Origin: Raffaelea ambrosiae
Taxonomy: Eukaryota; Ascomycota; Sordariomycetes; Ophiostomatales; Ophiostomataceae
DNA length: 64,000 bases
NCBI GenBank assembly: GCA_002778195.1
Contig: PCDI01000001.1
Span: forward strand, 1,562,939-1,626,938
Direction of reading: 5' to 3'
How positions within the stretch are numbered: the first letter of the stretch is position 1; every line of letters starts with the position of its first letter. Positions 26,401 to 38,023 of the stretch are shown here, piece by piece. The notes beneath the pieces were generated by a model that did not search any database, was not told the origin of the DNA, and saw only the letters and a program-made list of their open reading frames with translations. A program made the position numbers and the translations under genes.

Positions 26401-28399
26401 TACTTGTACAATTCTACCTTATCCTACATGACTTGGCAGAGTGGGTGGGACAGGGTCCGGAAGCACAACCGACCAACTTCGTCATGTGCACGGTCAAGGA
26501 CCAGGGATGAACCACGGGAAAAAAAATAAGGGCTTACGGCACCAGCTGCAAGATAATACCATACTTGCTGTTGTTCAACAATCTGCTGTGGGCGGGCAAG
26601 ACTCGCAATAATACGATATCCTTGATGAAGGCTATGTAAAGAGATATGTATCCCACGCCATGTTACTACGCCGCCCACAGATCGACTCTGATGCGTTGGT
26701 CGTTGGTTGTGGCCGGCGTTTAAATATATTCTCCAGCCAATGACAGGAAACCAGACAATGATTTGCTCTGCAGCTCGCAGCAATCGTGCTAATACCAGAA
26801 TGGCAAGCCGAGAAGACTGAGCTTACAACAATGGCTTGCCTGCCTGGGACATGCCCGTGTCTCGTTGTGCCGTGTTGCAACCGTGTTGCAAGGCGCGGGA
26901 TGGTTGTGCCTTGTTCCCAGCTGGGTGACAAAGAGAGACCAACGCGGTGAATACTACCATGACGTTACCGGCCAAGCCGTTCGTCTGCAACAATCAACGT
27001 CCTCTAACGAGCCTTCCGTACGTTATCGCAGATTGGATATTGGTATATTGGCTGTGAGTGGCGGGAGCTTATGTGTGCTGTGCCGTGTCGTTTACTTACA
27101 CATCTATCTATATATATTGAACGATACGTTCCACCTACCAAACCCATGGCACCTTTCCTCCCCTACAGACATAAAAAGTCTACAAGGTAGGTTGGAGGAA
27201 CAGCAGAGCCTCTTTTTCGAAAGTTCTGAGCACCCCAGAGAATATGGACGAGCGCGCCCCCCTTTAGTTGGTCCAATATCAGCCACGAGATCCAATATAT
27301 AATGTGCAGGTAGCAGATGGAGGGGGCGTGTCTGTTCGAAAGAGAAAACTCAAGAACCCAAGAACCTCGTCTTGTCCCGTCTTGCGCCGCTGGAGGAACA
27401 CTGGGGGGTGTCTCTTGGGAACAACAGGGGGGGGGCAGGCCGAAGCTGGCAAGGGGGAAATGGAGGTACACGGTACGGTGTGTGTTGCTGTTGTTTCCCA
27501 GCCCAGTTGCTGTTCCTGGATAGAGACGCCCAGACCTGGTGGGCCACACATCTTTAAGTGTGTGTGGAAAGGTTTACAAGTTCCCTGTTATACCAAGAGA
27601 TTATTGCAATGCTCTTAAAACACACTGTACGTAGCCAGTGCCCTGGCCTGCTTGTCCCAAGGCCGCTTGTGCCAGCAGTCGAAACAGCACTGTGGGATAC
27701 CCTGCTGGCGGGCCTTTTTGGCCCGCATTCTGTTCAAGCGCATATGCTTCTCCTAAAGAATTAAATTGCACCGAAGACCCGAGGTACCGATGGCCGTTTG
27801 AACCTTGGTGAGAAAAAAAAAGTTGGGGTTGACTACCACTACCACCCCCTTTCTCCGCACTTTTTTGGGTTCCTGGTCACATCCACGCCAACGGGAAGCA
27901 AAACAAGCAGCATTATCAAGGCTGAAAGGGCCGAGCCGTGGAGCGGGGCACGCCATGATTGGGGAAAAGCACAGCGGAGGAGGAGGAGAGACTAGGAGAG
28001 AGGTAGAAAGGAGGAGAACCGTTTGCAGATGGCCCATTTGTGGACCACATCATGCAACGGGCCGTGTTGGAGGCCGGTTCACTCAGATCGACGGATCTGT
28101 CCTTTTTCTTATTTTTTATTTGATACGCCGACAGATGGGGAGTCCCTATAGATGAGATGGAAAGACCCACTGGGATCTCGAATCTCTGGAGAAGCTTTGG
28201 CCGGGGAGGAGACTACCGCTCCCGCTTTGACAAGAAGGGGAACTCTATGAGGCAACAGCCTAGGGTTGCATGGACAAGCTTCCCGAACGTCGATCCATGC
28301 TAAGCTCTCAAGACCGTGGCGGTGTTGTCCCTTCAAGAGCTAACAAGGCTGACAGCCTTGTGCATCCATGAAGCCAAGACTTCGCTTCCACGTGAGGTG

Positions 28400-29195
28400 A
28401 TCTCGAGTGAGTCTCGTGATGTTTGTCCTGTCTGCTAGAGCAGTTTGGGCTACAACAAGGACTGGCTCTGACCTGCCATGGACAGATGGCAGTAGGCTCT
28501 GGGCTATCAAGAGCAGCCCAGTCGGATGCGCGTGTGCTTCAAAGACTCCATCATCGGCTCGCATGATGAGAGCGGGTCGGAAAGAAGGGGCGTCCCGCCG
28601 TAGCCTTCCGGTCCATTCTTGTAAAAGGCGGAAATCACTAGCCAGCCGAGAACCAAATGGTCACCAACGGCTGATGACAAAGTGTGGCTAGGAGGCTAAC
28701 AACAGGATGCATAGCTTTTCGGGCCTGATTGGACAATCTGTCAGAGAGATGACAAAGTCGATGTCGAATGGGGCGAAAGAGGATACAGAACGTGCCCCAG
28801 GGAACAATAAAACAAAAAATACACGATCACGAACATTGTGCGGGACTTCGGTAGATTTCTCGCCGAAATGGTCACGCGTGTCTCAAGCGGATCGACGGAG
28901 TACGAGCGGAGTTCGAGCGGAGCTGCGGTGGACGTCTGGGCACGGCAGGAAAAATGGGTGGTTCTGTAATAATTTGGTCAAATGATCAAATGACACTGGG
29001 AGGCCGCTGTGCTGGTTCTGAGAGAATCCTTGGAACAAAGATGAGTGAGCGGGAAGACCAAAGGGGCAACAAGCAGAAGCAATGTGCGGTGTGCGGTGTG
29101 GGATACACTACAAGAACTGTAATCAGTTACCATGTAGTTACAGAGTGCAAAACAGCGGGAAAATTCACATGCTTCGCCTGGCTACTGAAGTAAGA
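28400..29195 (+). pseudogene. Possible decayed LINE fragment (RNase H to zinc knuckle)
   Basis: A plus-strand frame near 28470-28560 reads WTDGSRL followed by VGCACASKTPS, resembling the (Y/W)TDGS start of the RNase H domain at the end of fungal Tad1-like LINE polyproteins. In the same direction, near 29083-29150, a frame reads CAVCG...YHVVTEC, a C-X2-C-X(n)-H-X4-C knuckle like the one near the C-terminus of such elements. Stops and frame changes separate the two, and no target-site duplication or poly-A tail is evident. The order and spacing fit a relic, but each match is short, so chance resemblance is possible. Confidence 0.3.
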
Positions 29196-31977
29196 TATTA
29201 CTACTTGTGTCTTAGGAGGTGGCCGCGCGTGTAAGCTGAGGGATGAGTATTTGATGATGGACTGCTGTTAACCCCAATGTTTCAGAGAATGGAATGCAGA
29301 TGCCAATGGATCATAAGATGGTCTCTTTTTTTTTTTGGGTCCGTCGTGGTTGCTTTCCTTTCCATATTTTTCTTCGCTCCTTAACTATTTTTTTTTTTGC
29401 CTCCTCGCTTTGCCGGACTTTGTTATGGGCGGAATATCATTCGTACTAATTCCGCACCCCAAGCAAATAAAACCAATTAGCGAATTAGCGAAAGTCGAAG
29501 AGAAACATTAGGGTCTCCATAATTCTGGGGTCCCCGCGCCAATCTCCCCAGTTCCGTGCTTGTGAAAGCTGGGAACCGGGGAAATGGCGGAAACTACAAC
29601 AAAAAAGATTGGCTGGCCAGACATTGGTTAGGTGCAGGCCGCCGTGTGCGGAACGCAGGCGGAGCAAGAAAAGAAAAAGAACCAAGGCAGCACAGAGAAT
29701 ATCCATACGAAAAATAAAAAAAGCACGAGCCATGAGCGTTTCCTTTTTTTTTTTGTTTTGCTTTCTGGCTATGGAGGAAGGGAGCCAGCAAAAAGGACTG
29801 CAACCGACGTTGTAGCCGAATTGCCGCTTAATGATAGCCGACTTGGGGGTGAGCTTTGGGCTTCCTGTGCGGAGAAGATGCGGAGGATGGCGTAGGCATA
29901 CACTACGAGTATTCACAGCGACACCGCACGGTGTGATCCCTCAGGCTCTGCTTGTTGACTGACTCGCCTACATCTGACTCGCATGGGACTGCCGAGACGG
30001 CGCGGGCGCGATTCCCAGTCGACGGCCATCTTGCCAAGCCATGTGGCTTTCCTGCTCTGCAGGTGTCTGCGTGTTCCAGTGTTCCAGACGCTGTGGTCGG
30101 CCCAAAGGCACCGACGGCAAACGAGCCATGAACGGCTGTCTTCTCTGCTGATCCATGGCCGGCTCTGCTCATAGCCAGGCCATCCAGGTCGTTCGTTCGC
30201 AACGCCTCCATTCCTTGGCCAGATATGATCGCGGATGCCAAAAGCCGCGTGCGGCTCCGTATCCGCCCAACGGCGAAAAACCCAGAGAACGAGAAGAAAC
30301 AGGAAGAAGAAAAAAAAAGAGAAAAAAGAAAAGAGACCATTGATGGATCGTCAACGGGGGGTGGTCATGGACAGCTGCCGCGCGTTGACATCCCTGACAT
30401 GTCTGGGGTGGCCAAAAAATCAAACTATCCAATTAACGATACTATGTAAAAACCGACCAGGACGGCAATGATCAGACCAACAACAAAAACGACTTCTCTG
30501 TTCAGATCTCGCCCGAAAACAAGCCCGAAAACAGCTCCAATCCAATAGCCGGGTTCTATAGGCAACTAAGGACCTGCAGCCAGGCATCGTAAGACGCCGT
30601 CCCAGTGCCTCCCACATTCCCTGGAGACCCGGAGTCTCGGCCACCGTTTAACCGCAAGTGCGGAAATGCCATCCGCACACTCGGGCGCCCCCATTTTGGG
30701 GAGGTGCCACCGTTGTAGGCGGATTGCATGGTCCGCAGCACCACGCTGCCGGGTTTTGGTTGTGTATTGGCGTGGTGTCCTCGTGCAGTGCAAAATAGCT
30801 CTGGTTCTGGCGTTCGTTTTCCGGACCGCCTTGGTTCGCCGTGCCACAGGGCAAGAGCGTTCCTCCTTCTGTGCGAGATGGTCAGCCATGCTCACGGGCG
30901 TCGCGCCTTCTCTTTTGGTCGTCTGTCCTTTTTTGTAGTCTGAGCAGTGTCTCACATAATATGGAGTGGTCTTGTAGTTGTATTACAAAAATATTCTGCC
31001 CCCTTCTCCAAATCCCCCTCATCGGATTTTCCAAAAACATCACGACTTCCGCCTGTCTCTTCAAGACGCGTCCCATAAGACACCCCTTTGGCCTTGGCCA
31101 TCGCCCTGGCCCCCCCTTTTGTGCTTCCGCGAGCACAGCCCGTCAAAAACAGAAGCAAAAGCCCCCCCCCCCCCCAAAAGTGGATGGCCCTGTCGTCCCT
31201 CCCTCGAGACTAGACCCAAGACGGGTTCAACAGACCTGGCCCACCAAGATCCCGAGGCATCTCGACATCCGCACCCACGAAAGCGATACACTTAGCCTCG
31301 CGCCCGACTGTCATCCGCTCTGCTGGCCCTCTCATACGCACACGTCTCGCTGGCGTCGCCTTGGCCGGCCACCGGACCCCCCCAGGATCCCCGTTTTTTT
31401 TCTTCAATGCTCCTCGACTAAAGCCTCGATCGCCCGCATGTCCCCCCCTTCCACGCCAACCACGAACAAGCTGCAGACCCTTTTCCCAAAGCCGTCCTTT
31501 CCCCGGTCTTGCCGTCCCTGTCCCCAGGTCCCTCGTTTCCCCGTATCCGCTCTGCGCCAAAACATCCGCCAAAACACCCGCGCCCACGCCCCATATTATA
31601 CAGCTTGCCCCAGACTGCCCCCAACCCCACCCACCCTGCCCTCCTCCCCCTTCCCCGTGCAATGAATCAGTGCTCGGCCATTGACTGACTCTTTTTCTCG
31701 GTGTCTGGCATTTCCTACCTTTCTGCCATCTTTTTTTTTTACGGACTCCTGCCCTGGTTATCCTTTTTTTGTGCTTCTTTTTCTGTTTCTTGTGTTCTTG
31801 TACTCTTGTCCTCTTGTATTCCGTGTATGCCAATTGGCTCGTGCAAAGAAAAAAAGGAGCGAAAAGAACAGCTTCATCTCGTCCACTTATACAGCCGGTC
31901 CCACGACATACACGCATACACACAGTACACGGCTCACACCCGCACTCGCACGCCCACGCTCACGCACATCTGCCAAA

Positions 31978-33883
31978 ATGATGACAGCCGACATTGTGGA
32001 CGCCAGCGCCACGCGCCCCAAAAACCCCAACAAGGTCCGCAAGCGGGCACCCAAGGCCTGTCTCTCGTGCCGCGCACGCAAAGTTCGGTGCGACGTATCC
32101 CAGCGAGGACGTCCATGCATGAACTGCTACCTCGACAGCGAGACATGCGTCGTGACTGGCCGTGCCTCACGGTTGTGAGTCCCTCCAGATAGACGCGGAA
32201 GGCTGCAGTCGGCCGCGCCCCGTGTCGTGTCACTAGCACGCAACAAAACTCGTGAGATTGACTGGCCAAACAGACGCAAAACACAGCGACCTGCCAATGA
32301 CGCAGCCAACAACAACCCCGACGGCAACAGCACAACCGCAGCGGCCACAGCCAATGGTGCCGCAGCCGCCGCCTCTTCTTCTCACGAGGGCCACAGCCAC
32401 AGCCATGGACAGGCCCAGAAGCACGAACACGACCACGACCACGACCACGACCACGATCACGGCCACCACCACGACCAATACATCCAGGACGACCTGAACG
32501 ACCTGAACGACCTGGACGACCTGGACGACAGCTTCCCCGACCAGCTGCAGCCCTCGCCGCCGCCGGAGACGGGCTCGCGCTCCAGGGGCTCCGGCCATGG
32601 CTCGCCGGCCGACGACAACGCGCCGCATCCATCCCGGACCGTATCGTCAGCCAACGTCGCCTCAGGCTCGGGCTCGGGCCCGGGCTCGGGCTCGGGCCCA
32701 GCAGGCACCACACACAGCTCACACACGCAGGCCTGCCATTCCCACCACCACAGCCATCAGAGCCATTTGCACGGCGGCCACCCGCCCCGACAGGAGCAAC
32801 GGCACGGCCCGCACCAGCCGCGCGCTGCCGACGACACGCCGTCCCAGTACGCGGCCTTTGGCCGCCCGGGCGCCGACTTCATGGCAGCGACATCCAGCAC
32901 GCCCTGGGCGGCCGAGCAGGGGCTGGGCATGACGGCCGACATCACGTACTCGTACTACCCCTTCCTGGCCATCAGCAATCTGTCCACGATCCTGCCACAG
33001 GACGTCAACTACCTGGAGCTGCAGAGCTGCCTGCGCGTGCCGACACGCAGCATCCTGGACGAGTTTGTGCAGCAGTACTTCCTGCATGTCCATCCGCTGC
33101 TGCCGCTCTTCAACGAGGGCGACTTCTGGGAGCTGTACTGCCAGCAGGCCGTGGGCAGCGTGCCGCCGGCCGGCCGCATGTCGCTGCTGGTCTTCCAGGC
33201 CCTGTTGTTTGCCACCTGCAACTTTGTCAGCCGCGCCAGCATCCGCGCCCTCGGCTTCCCCACCATCCGCCTTGCCCGGGCCGCTCTCTACCGCCGTGCC
33301 AAGCTGCTCCACGACTTCGAGACCGAGTCGTCGCCCGCCGCCATCGCCCAGGCCGCCCTTCTGCTCAGCTTCTGGTCCCCGGTCAGCAGCGCCGGCACCA
33401 AGAATCCCAACACCGCCTGGCTCTGCACCGCCATCCACCAGGCCAAGCTCGCCGAGGCCCACCACTATGCCACTCTGCCGCCGAACAGCCGCCGCGCCAA
33501 CGCCCTCAAGCGGCTCTGGTGGTGCTGCATCCTGCGCGACCGCGTCATGGGTCTCGGCATGCGCCGCAGCATCCAGATCACCCGGGCGCACTTCGATCTC
33601 GAGTCGAACCCGCCTCTGACCCGGGCCGACCTTGCCGACGAGATCGAGCGCAGCCGCGTCTACAACCCGGGCACCAAGTCCTGCCTCATCGAGATCCTGG
33701 GCCACATAATCGAGCTGTGCGTTGTTCTCACCGATGTTCTGACCCTCGTCTTCCCGCTCGACGACACCCCCGGCTGGGGCCGCGCCATGGATGACGGCAA
33801 CGTTGGTCGTGTCCGCCAGTGCAAGATCGAGCTGCGGCGTTGGTACAAGGACGTGGCACTCAAGCTTCCCATGTTTGGTGGCA

Positions 33884-33915
<32 letters not shown>

Positions 33916-34033
33916 CGAGGCGGCAACCGCATGGGCAGCCTCTCCAATAGCAACAGCAAGGAGTTTTACCACGACTCGATCATCCTGTACACCAACCTGA
34001 TGTACATGTACTACCAGTATGTTTTACTTCGTT

Positions 34034-34072
<39 letters not shown>

Positions 34073-36123
34073 TTCTCTTCTCTCTCTCTCTCTCTCTCAC
34101 GCACAAGCTGTCACTAACCTTAACAACACAGCTCCTCCCGAGTTGCCCTGTGCCATCACGAGGTCCTGCACATCGCAGTCGCGAATGCCACCCCTGCCCT
34201 CACACTCCATGGTCACGAACACAGCGCCAAATCTCTTCCGGGACTCTACGAAAACCGCTACGAGCTTCAGGACGCCGCCTCGGGCGTGACCGAGTGCCTG
34301 AAGGAGCTCATCCAGCTTCGCCTGGCCCGTTGGCTACCGATCAGCGCGTACGTCGTCATCCGCATATATCTTTTTTTTTCTTTCCCATCCTCCATGTACT
34401 GACTCATATTTGTAGTGTTGCCTGCACTGCATTGCCACTTTTCCTGCACATTTTGGATGCTAAATTGTCATCTCCAAATGCCGCTCATGGAGGCTCGGGC
34501 TCAGGGGGTTCTGCAGGCGGCGACATTGCGGATGGACCGAACAGTGCCAGCTCTGCGCTAAAACAACACCGCCTCAACATTCTCATCGAGGCCATGAAGA
34601 CGTATCAGCCACAGTATGATGGTGTGGACTGGATCAGCGAGACCATCCGTCATATTATCAACCTGGCACAACTCGATGGCCCGCCCGTGGGCCAGTCGCA
34701 GGGTACCGCGAATGGGAACGGTGGCAGCTCCAACGGCGGCAATGGCGGCAACAGTAGTGGGATTTCCGACTGGACCGACATCCTGTCGTCCAACCCATCA
34801 TGGTACCTGCGCCTGGCCCTGACCATGGACCTGGCACTCAGCAAGAACCGCATGCCGGAGGAGCGAGACTTCCCTGTCGGTTTGCGTGGCCTGTTCGGCA
34901 GCGGATTCAGCCCGCTGCGCAACATGCTGATGGGGAAGGGCCGCGGTGGCAACGGGAACGGGAATGGAGGCAATGGCAACGACAACAATGGCATGAATGG
35001 CAACGGAGTCTCTGGCCAGTCCTTGGCCGGATCGTCGGCCACCCTCAGCGGGACTGCCATCAACGGCAACAATAACAGCAACACTGTGAACGCGCATGCC
35101 TCTCGCTTCAACAGCTCGTTTGCTTCCATGGCCAACCTGCACACCCGCTCCTTATCAGCGGCGGCGGCCGCCGCAGCCGTGGCTGCTGCAGCCGCACCAG
35201 GAATGACAGCTGCTGTAGGCACACCATCCAAGGCCTTTCATACCAGCCTTGCGCCAGCACCAGGGACCACCAATTTGATGGCTCTGGACAACGATGACAC
35301 GGCTGGTGGGCCTTCCTCCTCGGCAACAGCGGCAGCAGCCATCACGTCTGCACCAGCGCCCACAGTTTCCACCGCTACCCTGTCCACGAACAATGGCCTC
35401 TTGGGCGACTTTGCGGGTGACTTTGCACCCGGTTTCATGCTTGCACCGCACCATCTGGCTATGAGTATGAGCATGGCCATGGGCATGGATATGGATCTTG
35501 CCATGGACATGGACATGGCTGCCAGCATGGATCTGGGCATGGTGAACGGGTTCGTCAACGCACCACCCGCCACGGCCGGCAACGGCAACGGAATTGGCAA
35601 TGGAAATGGTGCCGGTGTGGGAGTGAATACCGGGCAAAGCAGCTGCACCACTTCGGCCACGCCTGCGCAGCTCGCCTCGCCGCCGTCTGACGAAGACTGC
35701 TCGCCGGGATCTGGCCCTACTATCAGCGATGCAGGCACGGGCCACTCTCTGTTGGACTGTGGTATGAACAGCCACATCGGCGACAGCCTTCATCGCCATC
35801 GCTCCCATTTGCATGCCAGCATGCTGGATGCGTATACGTTTGACACGGCCGCCGATGATAGCCCGGCTGGAACGGGCACCACAACGGACATGGACTTGGA
35901 TGAGCACGACCGTGAGCACGACGGAGTCGGAGAATTCGGCGCGCCACGTAGAAACGGCACTGCTACTGGTGGTGGTAGTCTGCCACAGGGTACGGACTCG
36001 GCTGTCGAGATGGAAGAGGAGGACTGGATCAAGCCATCGTGGGATGACGTCGATGGCGGCGAGTTGCACCCCGCCGACCGGGACACGGCACGGGCTCTAT
36101 TGGAGGCGATGGGCGAAGCATGA
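31978..36123 (+). CDS. Zn(II)2Cys6 transcription factor, cutinase TF 1-beta-like
   Basis: Predicted nuclear regulator of 1287 residues in four exons: 31978-32174, 32274-34016, 34132-34347 and 34416-36123. All introns have good GT-AG ends (GTGAGT, GTATGT, GTACGT donors), and the frame is kept throughout. The zinc cluster is C28-X2-C31-X6-C38-X8-C47-X2-C50-X6-C57, and the first intron falls just after it. A His/Asp repeat follows at about residues 103-136, then a Leu/Asn/Asp repeat. The middle homology region starts near residue 311 with NYLELQSCLRVPTRS and DEFVQQYFLHVHPLLPLF, then LGFPTIRLARAA, LKRLWWCCILRDR and VLTLVFPLDDTPGWG. This is the pattern of the cutinase transcription factor 1-beta/Far/AmdR-like group that controls fatty-acid, cutin or amide use. 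The C-terminal part is low-complexity: Gly/Asn, poly-Ala, Met/Asp at about 1067-1098, and an acidic end. The tandem ATG start follows CCAAA. The true target is unknown. Confidence 0.9.
32386..32535 (+). repeat. Coding His/Asp and Leu/Asn/Asp repeats
   Basis: A CACGAC hexamer repeats in tandem and encodes alternating His-Asp. It follows His/Ser/Gly-rich residues and is followed by GAC-CTG-rich units encoding Asp-Leu and Asn-Asp-Leu repeats. Together they form about 50 residues with high potential for binding Zn, Ni or Cu ions. They lie between the zinc cluster and the middle homology region. Confidence 0.9.
34034..34098 (+). repeat. Intronic (CA)n and (CT)n microsatellites
   Basis: The 115-bp second intron of the cutinase-factor-like gene is largely a (CA)n run followed by a (CT)n run, then a CTAAC branch-like site and CACAG at the 3' end. 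Confidence 0.9.
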
Positions 36124-37874
36124 AAGGGGGGAGGAAAAACTATACACGACGAAAGAGATATGCGACAAACATTGGAGAACAAAAAAAAAAAGGAACGACG
36201 GAATTATGCACGAATTAGAATGATAAATAGGGACCACAATGCGCGGGTGCTGTGTTCTCTGACACCCAGTCTCTTGTACTTGGACATTTGTTTGGGGGGA
36301 TGTTGGGAAAGACGTTTTAGAGGAGAATACCATAAGAGAGCATTTTGACAATATCATGTGCCTGCCACGAAAACGCCAAAACCAACAGCATTTTCATGTG
36401 TGTGAGACGGTCGCAGGGCCACGCCAACAGTGCGCCAACAGCCACATGCAAGAGCTCTTTATCAGCCGGCCAGTTGTCCATCCAACGATTCTTTCAACGC
36501 AAGGGGAAAGCAAGCAAGAAAGAGGTAAACGATCATCCACGGATCGAGTCAGGGTCCTGCATGAGACACAGACAAAGAGAGTGTGTCGTACGAGAGGAGA
36601 TAGAAAGGGCAGAACTTGGGGCCACTGCTTTTCTCTGGACCATCGCCCCAGTCCAGATAATTGCCAACCCGGTCAAGCGAAACCTTCACGTCTCGCCATT
36701 GTTTTCTTCTTTCTGCGGCCTACAATTCAGATGCAAAGTAGCGTCCAAACCACTTTGGCTGTTTTTGGTCCAGTGCCGTGGTCGCACTGGGGCAATCTTG
36801 GGTTGTCCGGCAGTGGGCTTCTTAACTATTTCGTGGAGCAGAAGAGAAGAGAGTAAAACCCCCGGTGTTATGACGTAAGCGGGTCCCGAGACGGTATAAG
36901 AAGGGCCGGTGCAAGTGAAAAGAGACGGCACCTCTCCCCTTGAGGTTGCAAAGACAAGGAAAGAGCAAGACCAACGCGGAAAGAAGGAAAGAAGCACTTT
37001 TTTTTTCTGAGTGCGTTTGCTTCCCTCGTTGAGAAGGGGCTCCTTCGTTCCTTCCCTTTTGTGTCAGTCCTGCCCGCCCCCCCCCGGCCAGTCTATGGCC
37101 GAGAGTGTCTCTCCACTCGGGGAGCTTCTGGTCAGCTAAACAACCGACGTCACCGGTTTTTTTTGTATCCCAAGCTGGCAGGATCTTGAAGCACTGAACA
37201 CAAAACAAAACAAAACAAAAACAAAAACTTCATTTGTGTCTGACGTCGACCCAGGGAATTGTCCAAAAAAGACAGCGAGAAGCAGCACGCCATACCTTGC
37301 TTCCTCCCTTGCCCACGGCATCATAGCGGTCGGCAGTGATGATGGGGCTCTTGCGATAGACTGGTACACCTCCTACATGGTGGAAGCAGCATGTATGCTA
37401 GAGAACGAGAAGCTGCGCCGGATATAGAGGAATAGTGTCAAATGCAGGCTATCTATGTTGTTCCGTACAAACTTGTCGAAGAAGAATAAGCAGCACTGCG
37501 GCAATACAATCAACGCTTCCAGTAAGCACGTTCACGAGGAGAGGTCGGCGCGGTAATACCTGGTGGACCACTGGGGGGTGCTGAACCTGTGGCGGTCGGT
37601 GCTGATGGCGGCGCCGGCCCTGGCGGCCCTGGCGGCGGCTCTGGAACTCTGTAAGGGGGGGCGTGTGTTCTTGGGATACAGGTCTTTTGGTAGCACTGTG
37701 CTATGTCAACGCGGTGTCTGCTTTCTCGAGTGTACGCGTCTCCGTGTAGGTTGATTGTTTCAGTGGGATAGCAGGTGGATTGCCGTTCAGTCCGTTCATT
37801 GTTGCACGCGTGTTCAAGTCTTGTCATATTGATCGCATGTGAAGCCGTTCTGTGGATCCTTCTCCCAGCTCTTT

Positions 37875-37906
<32 letters not shown>

Positions 37907-37915
37907 CTCTGTCCT

Positions 37916-37948
<33 letters not shown>

Positions 37949-38023
37949 CGTCTGTCCTTTCTGGCCTGGCCTCATCCTTGCGGGTTACACCCTCCACCGT
38001 CCCCCACCCACCCGCCCGTCCAC
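36124..38023. other. Intergenic region between convergent genes
   Basis: This 1.9 kb region separates the 3' ends of the cutinase-factor-like gene (+) and the aldehyde dehydrogenase gene (-). It holds A-rich and CT-rich stretches, a G/C-rich patch near 37590-37650 that gives Pro-rich antisense frames, and the TCTTCTG array at 37875-37948. No gene is supported. Confidence 0.6.
37875..37948. repeat. 7-bp minisatellite (GTCTTCT)n
   Basis: About ten copies of a 7-bp GTCTTCT/GTCCTCT unit lie in the 3' flank of the aldehyde dehydrogenase gene. On the gene's own strand the array reads as AGAAGAC units. Confidence 0.9.

Larger units (their letters stand above)
23682..31977. other. Divergent intergenic region between two zinc-cluster regulators
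   Basis: This 8.3 kb region lies between two divergently transcribed Zn2Cys6 genes. It holds a (CA)n run at about 24761-24785, an 11-bp AGCAAATGGGC-like repeat at about 26361-26400, a possible LINE relic at about 28.4-29.2 kb and a 14-C run at 31162-31175. The last kilobase before the right-hand gene is strongly CT-rich, as is common for leaders of highly regulated fungal genes. I see no additional gene I can defend. Confidence 0.6.

Noticed and set aside
32719..33972. 417-codon minus-strand ORF inside the cutinase-factor-like gene
   Set aside because: Shadow of GC-rich coding sequence; the plus strand has the conserved regulator motifs.
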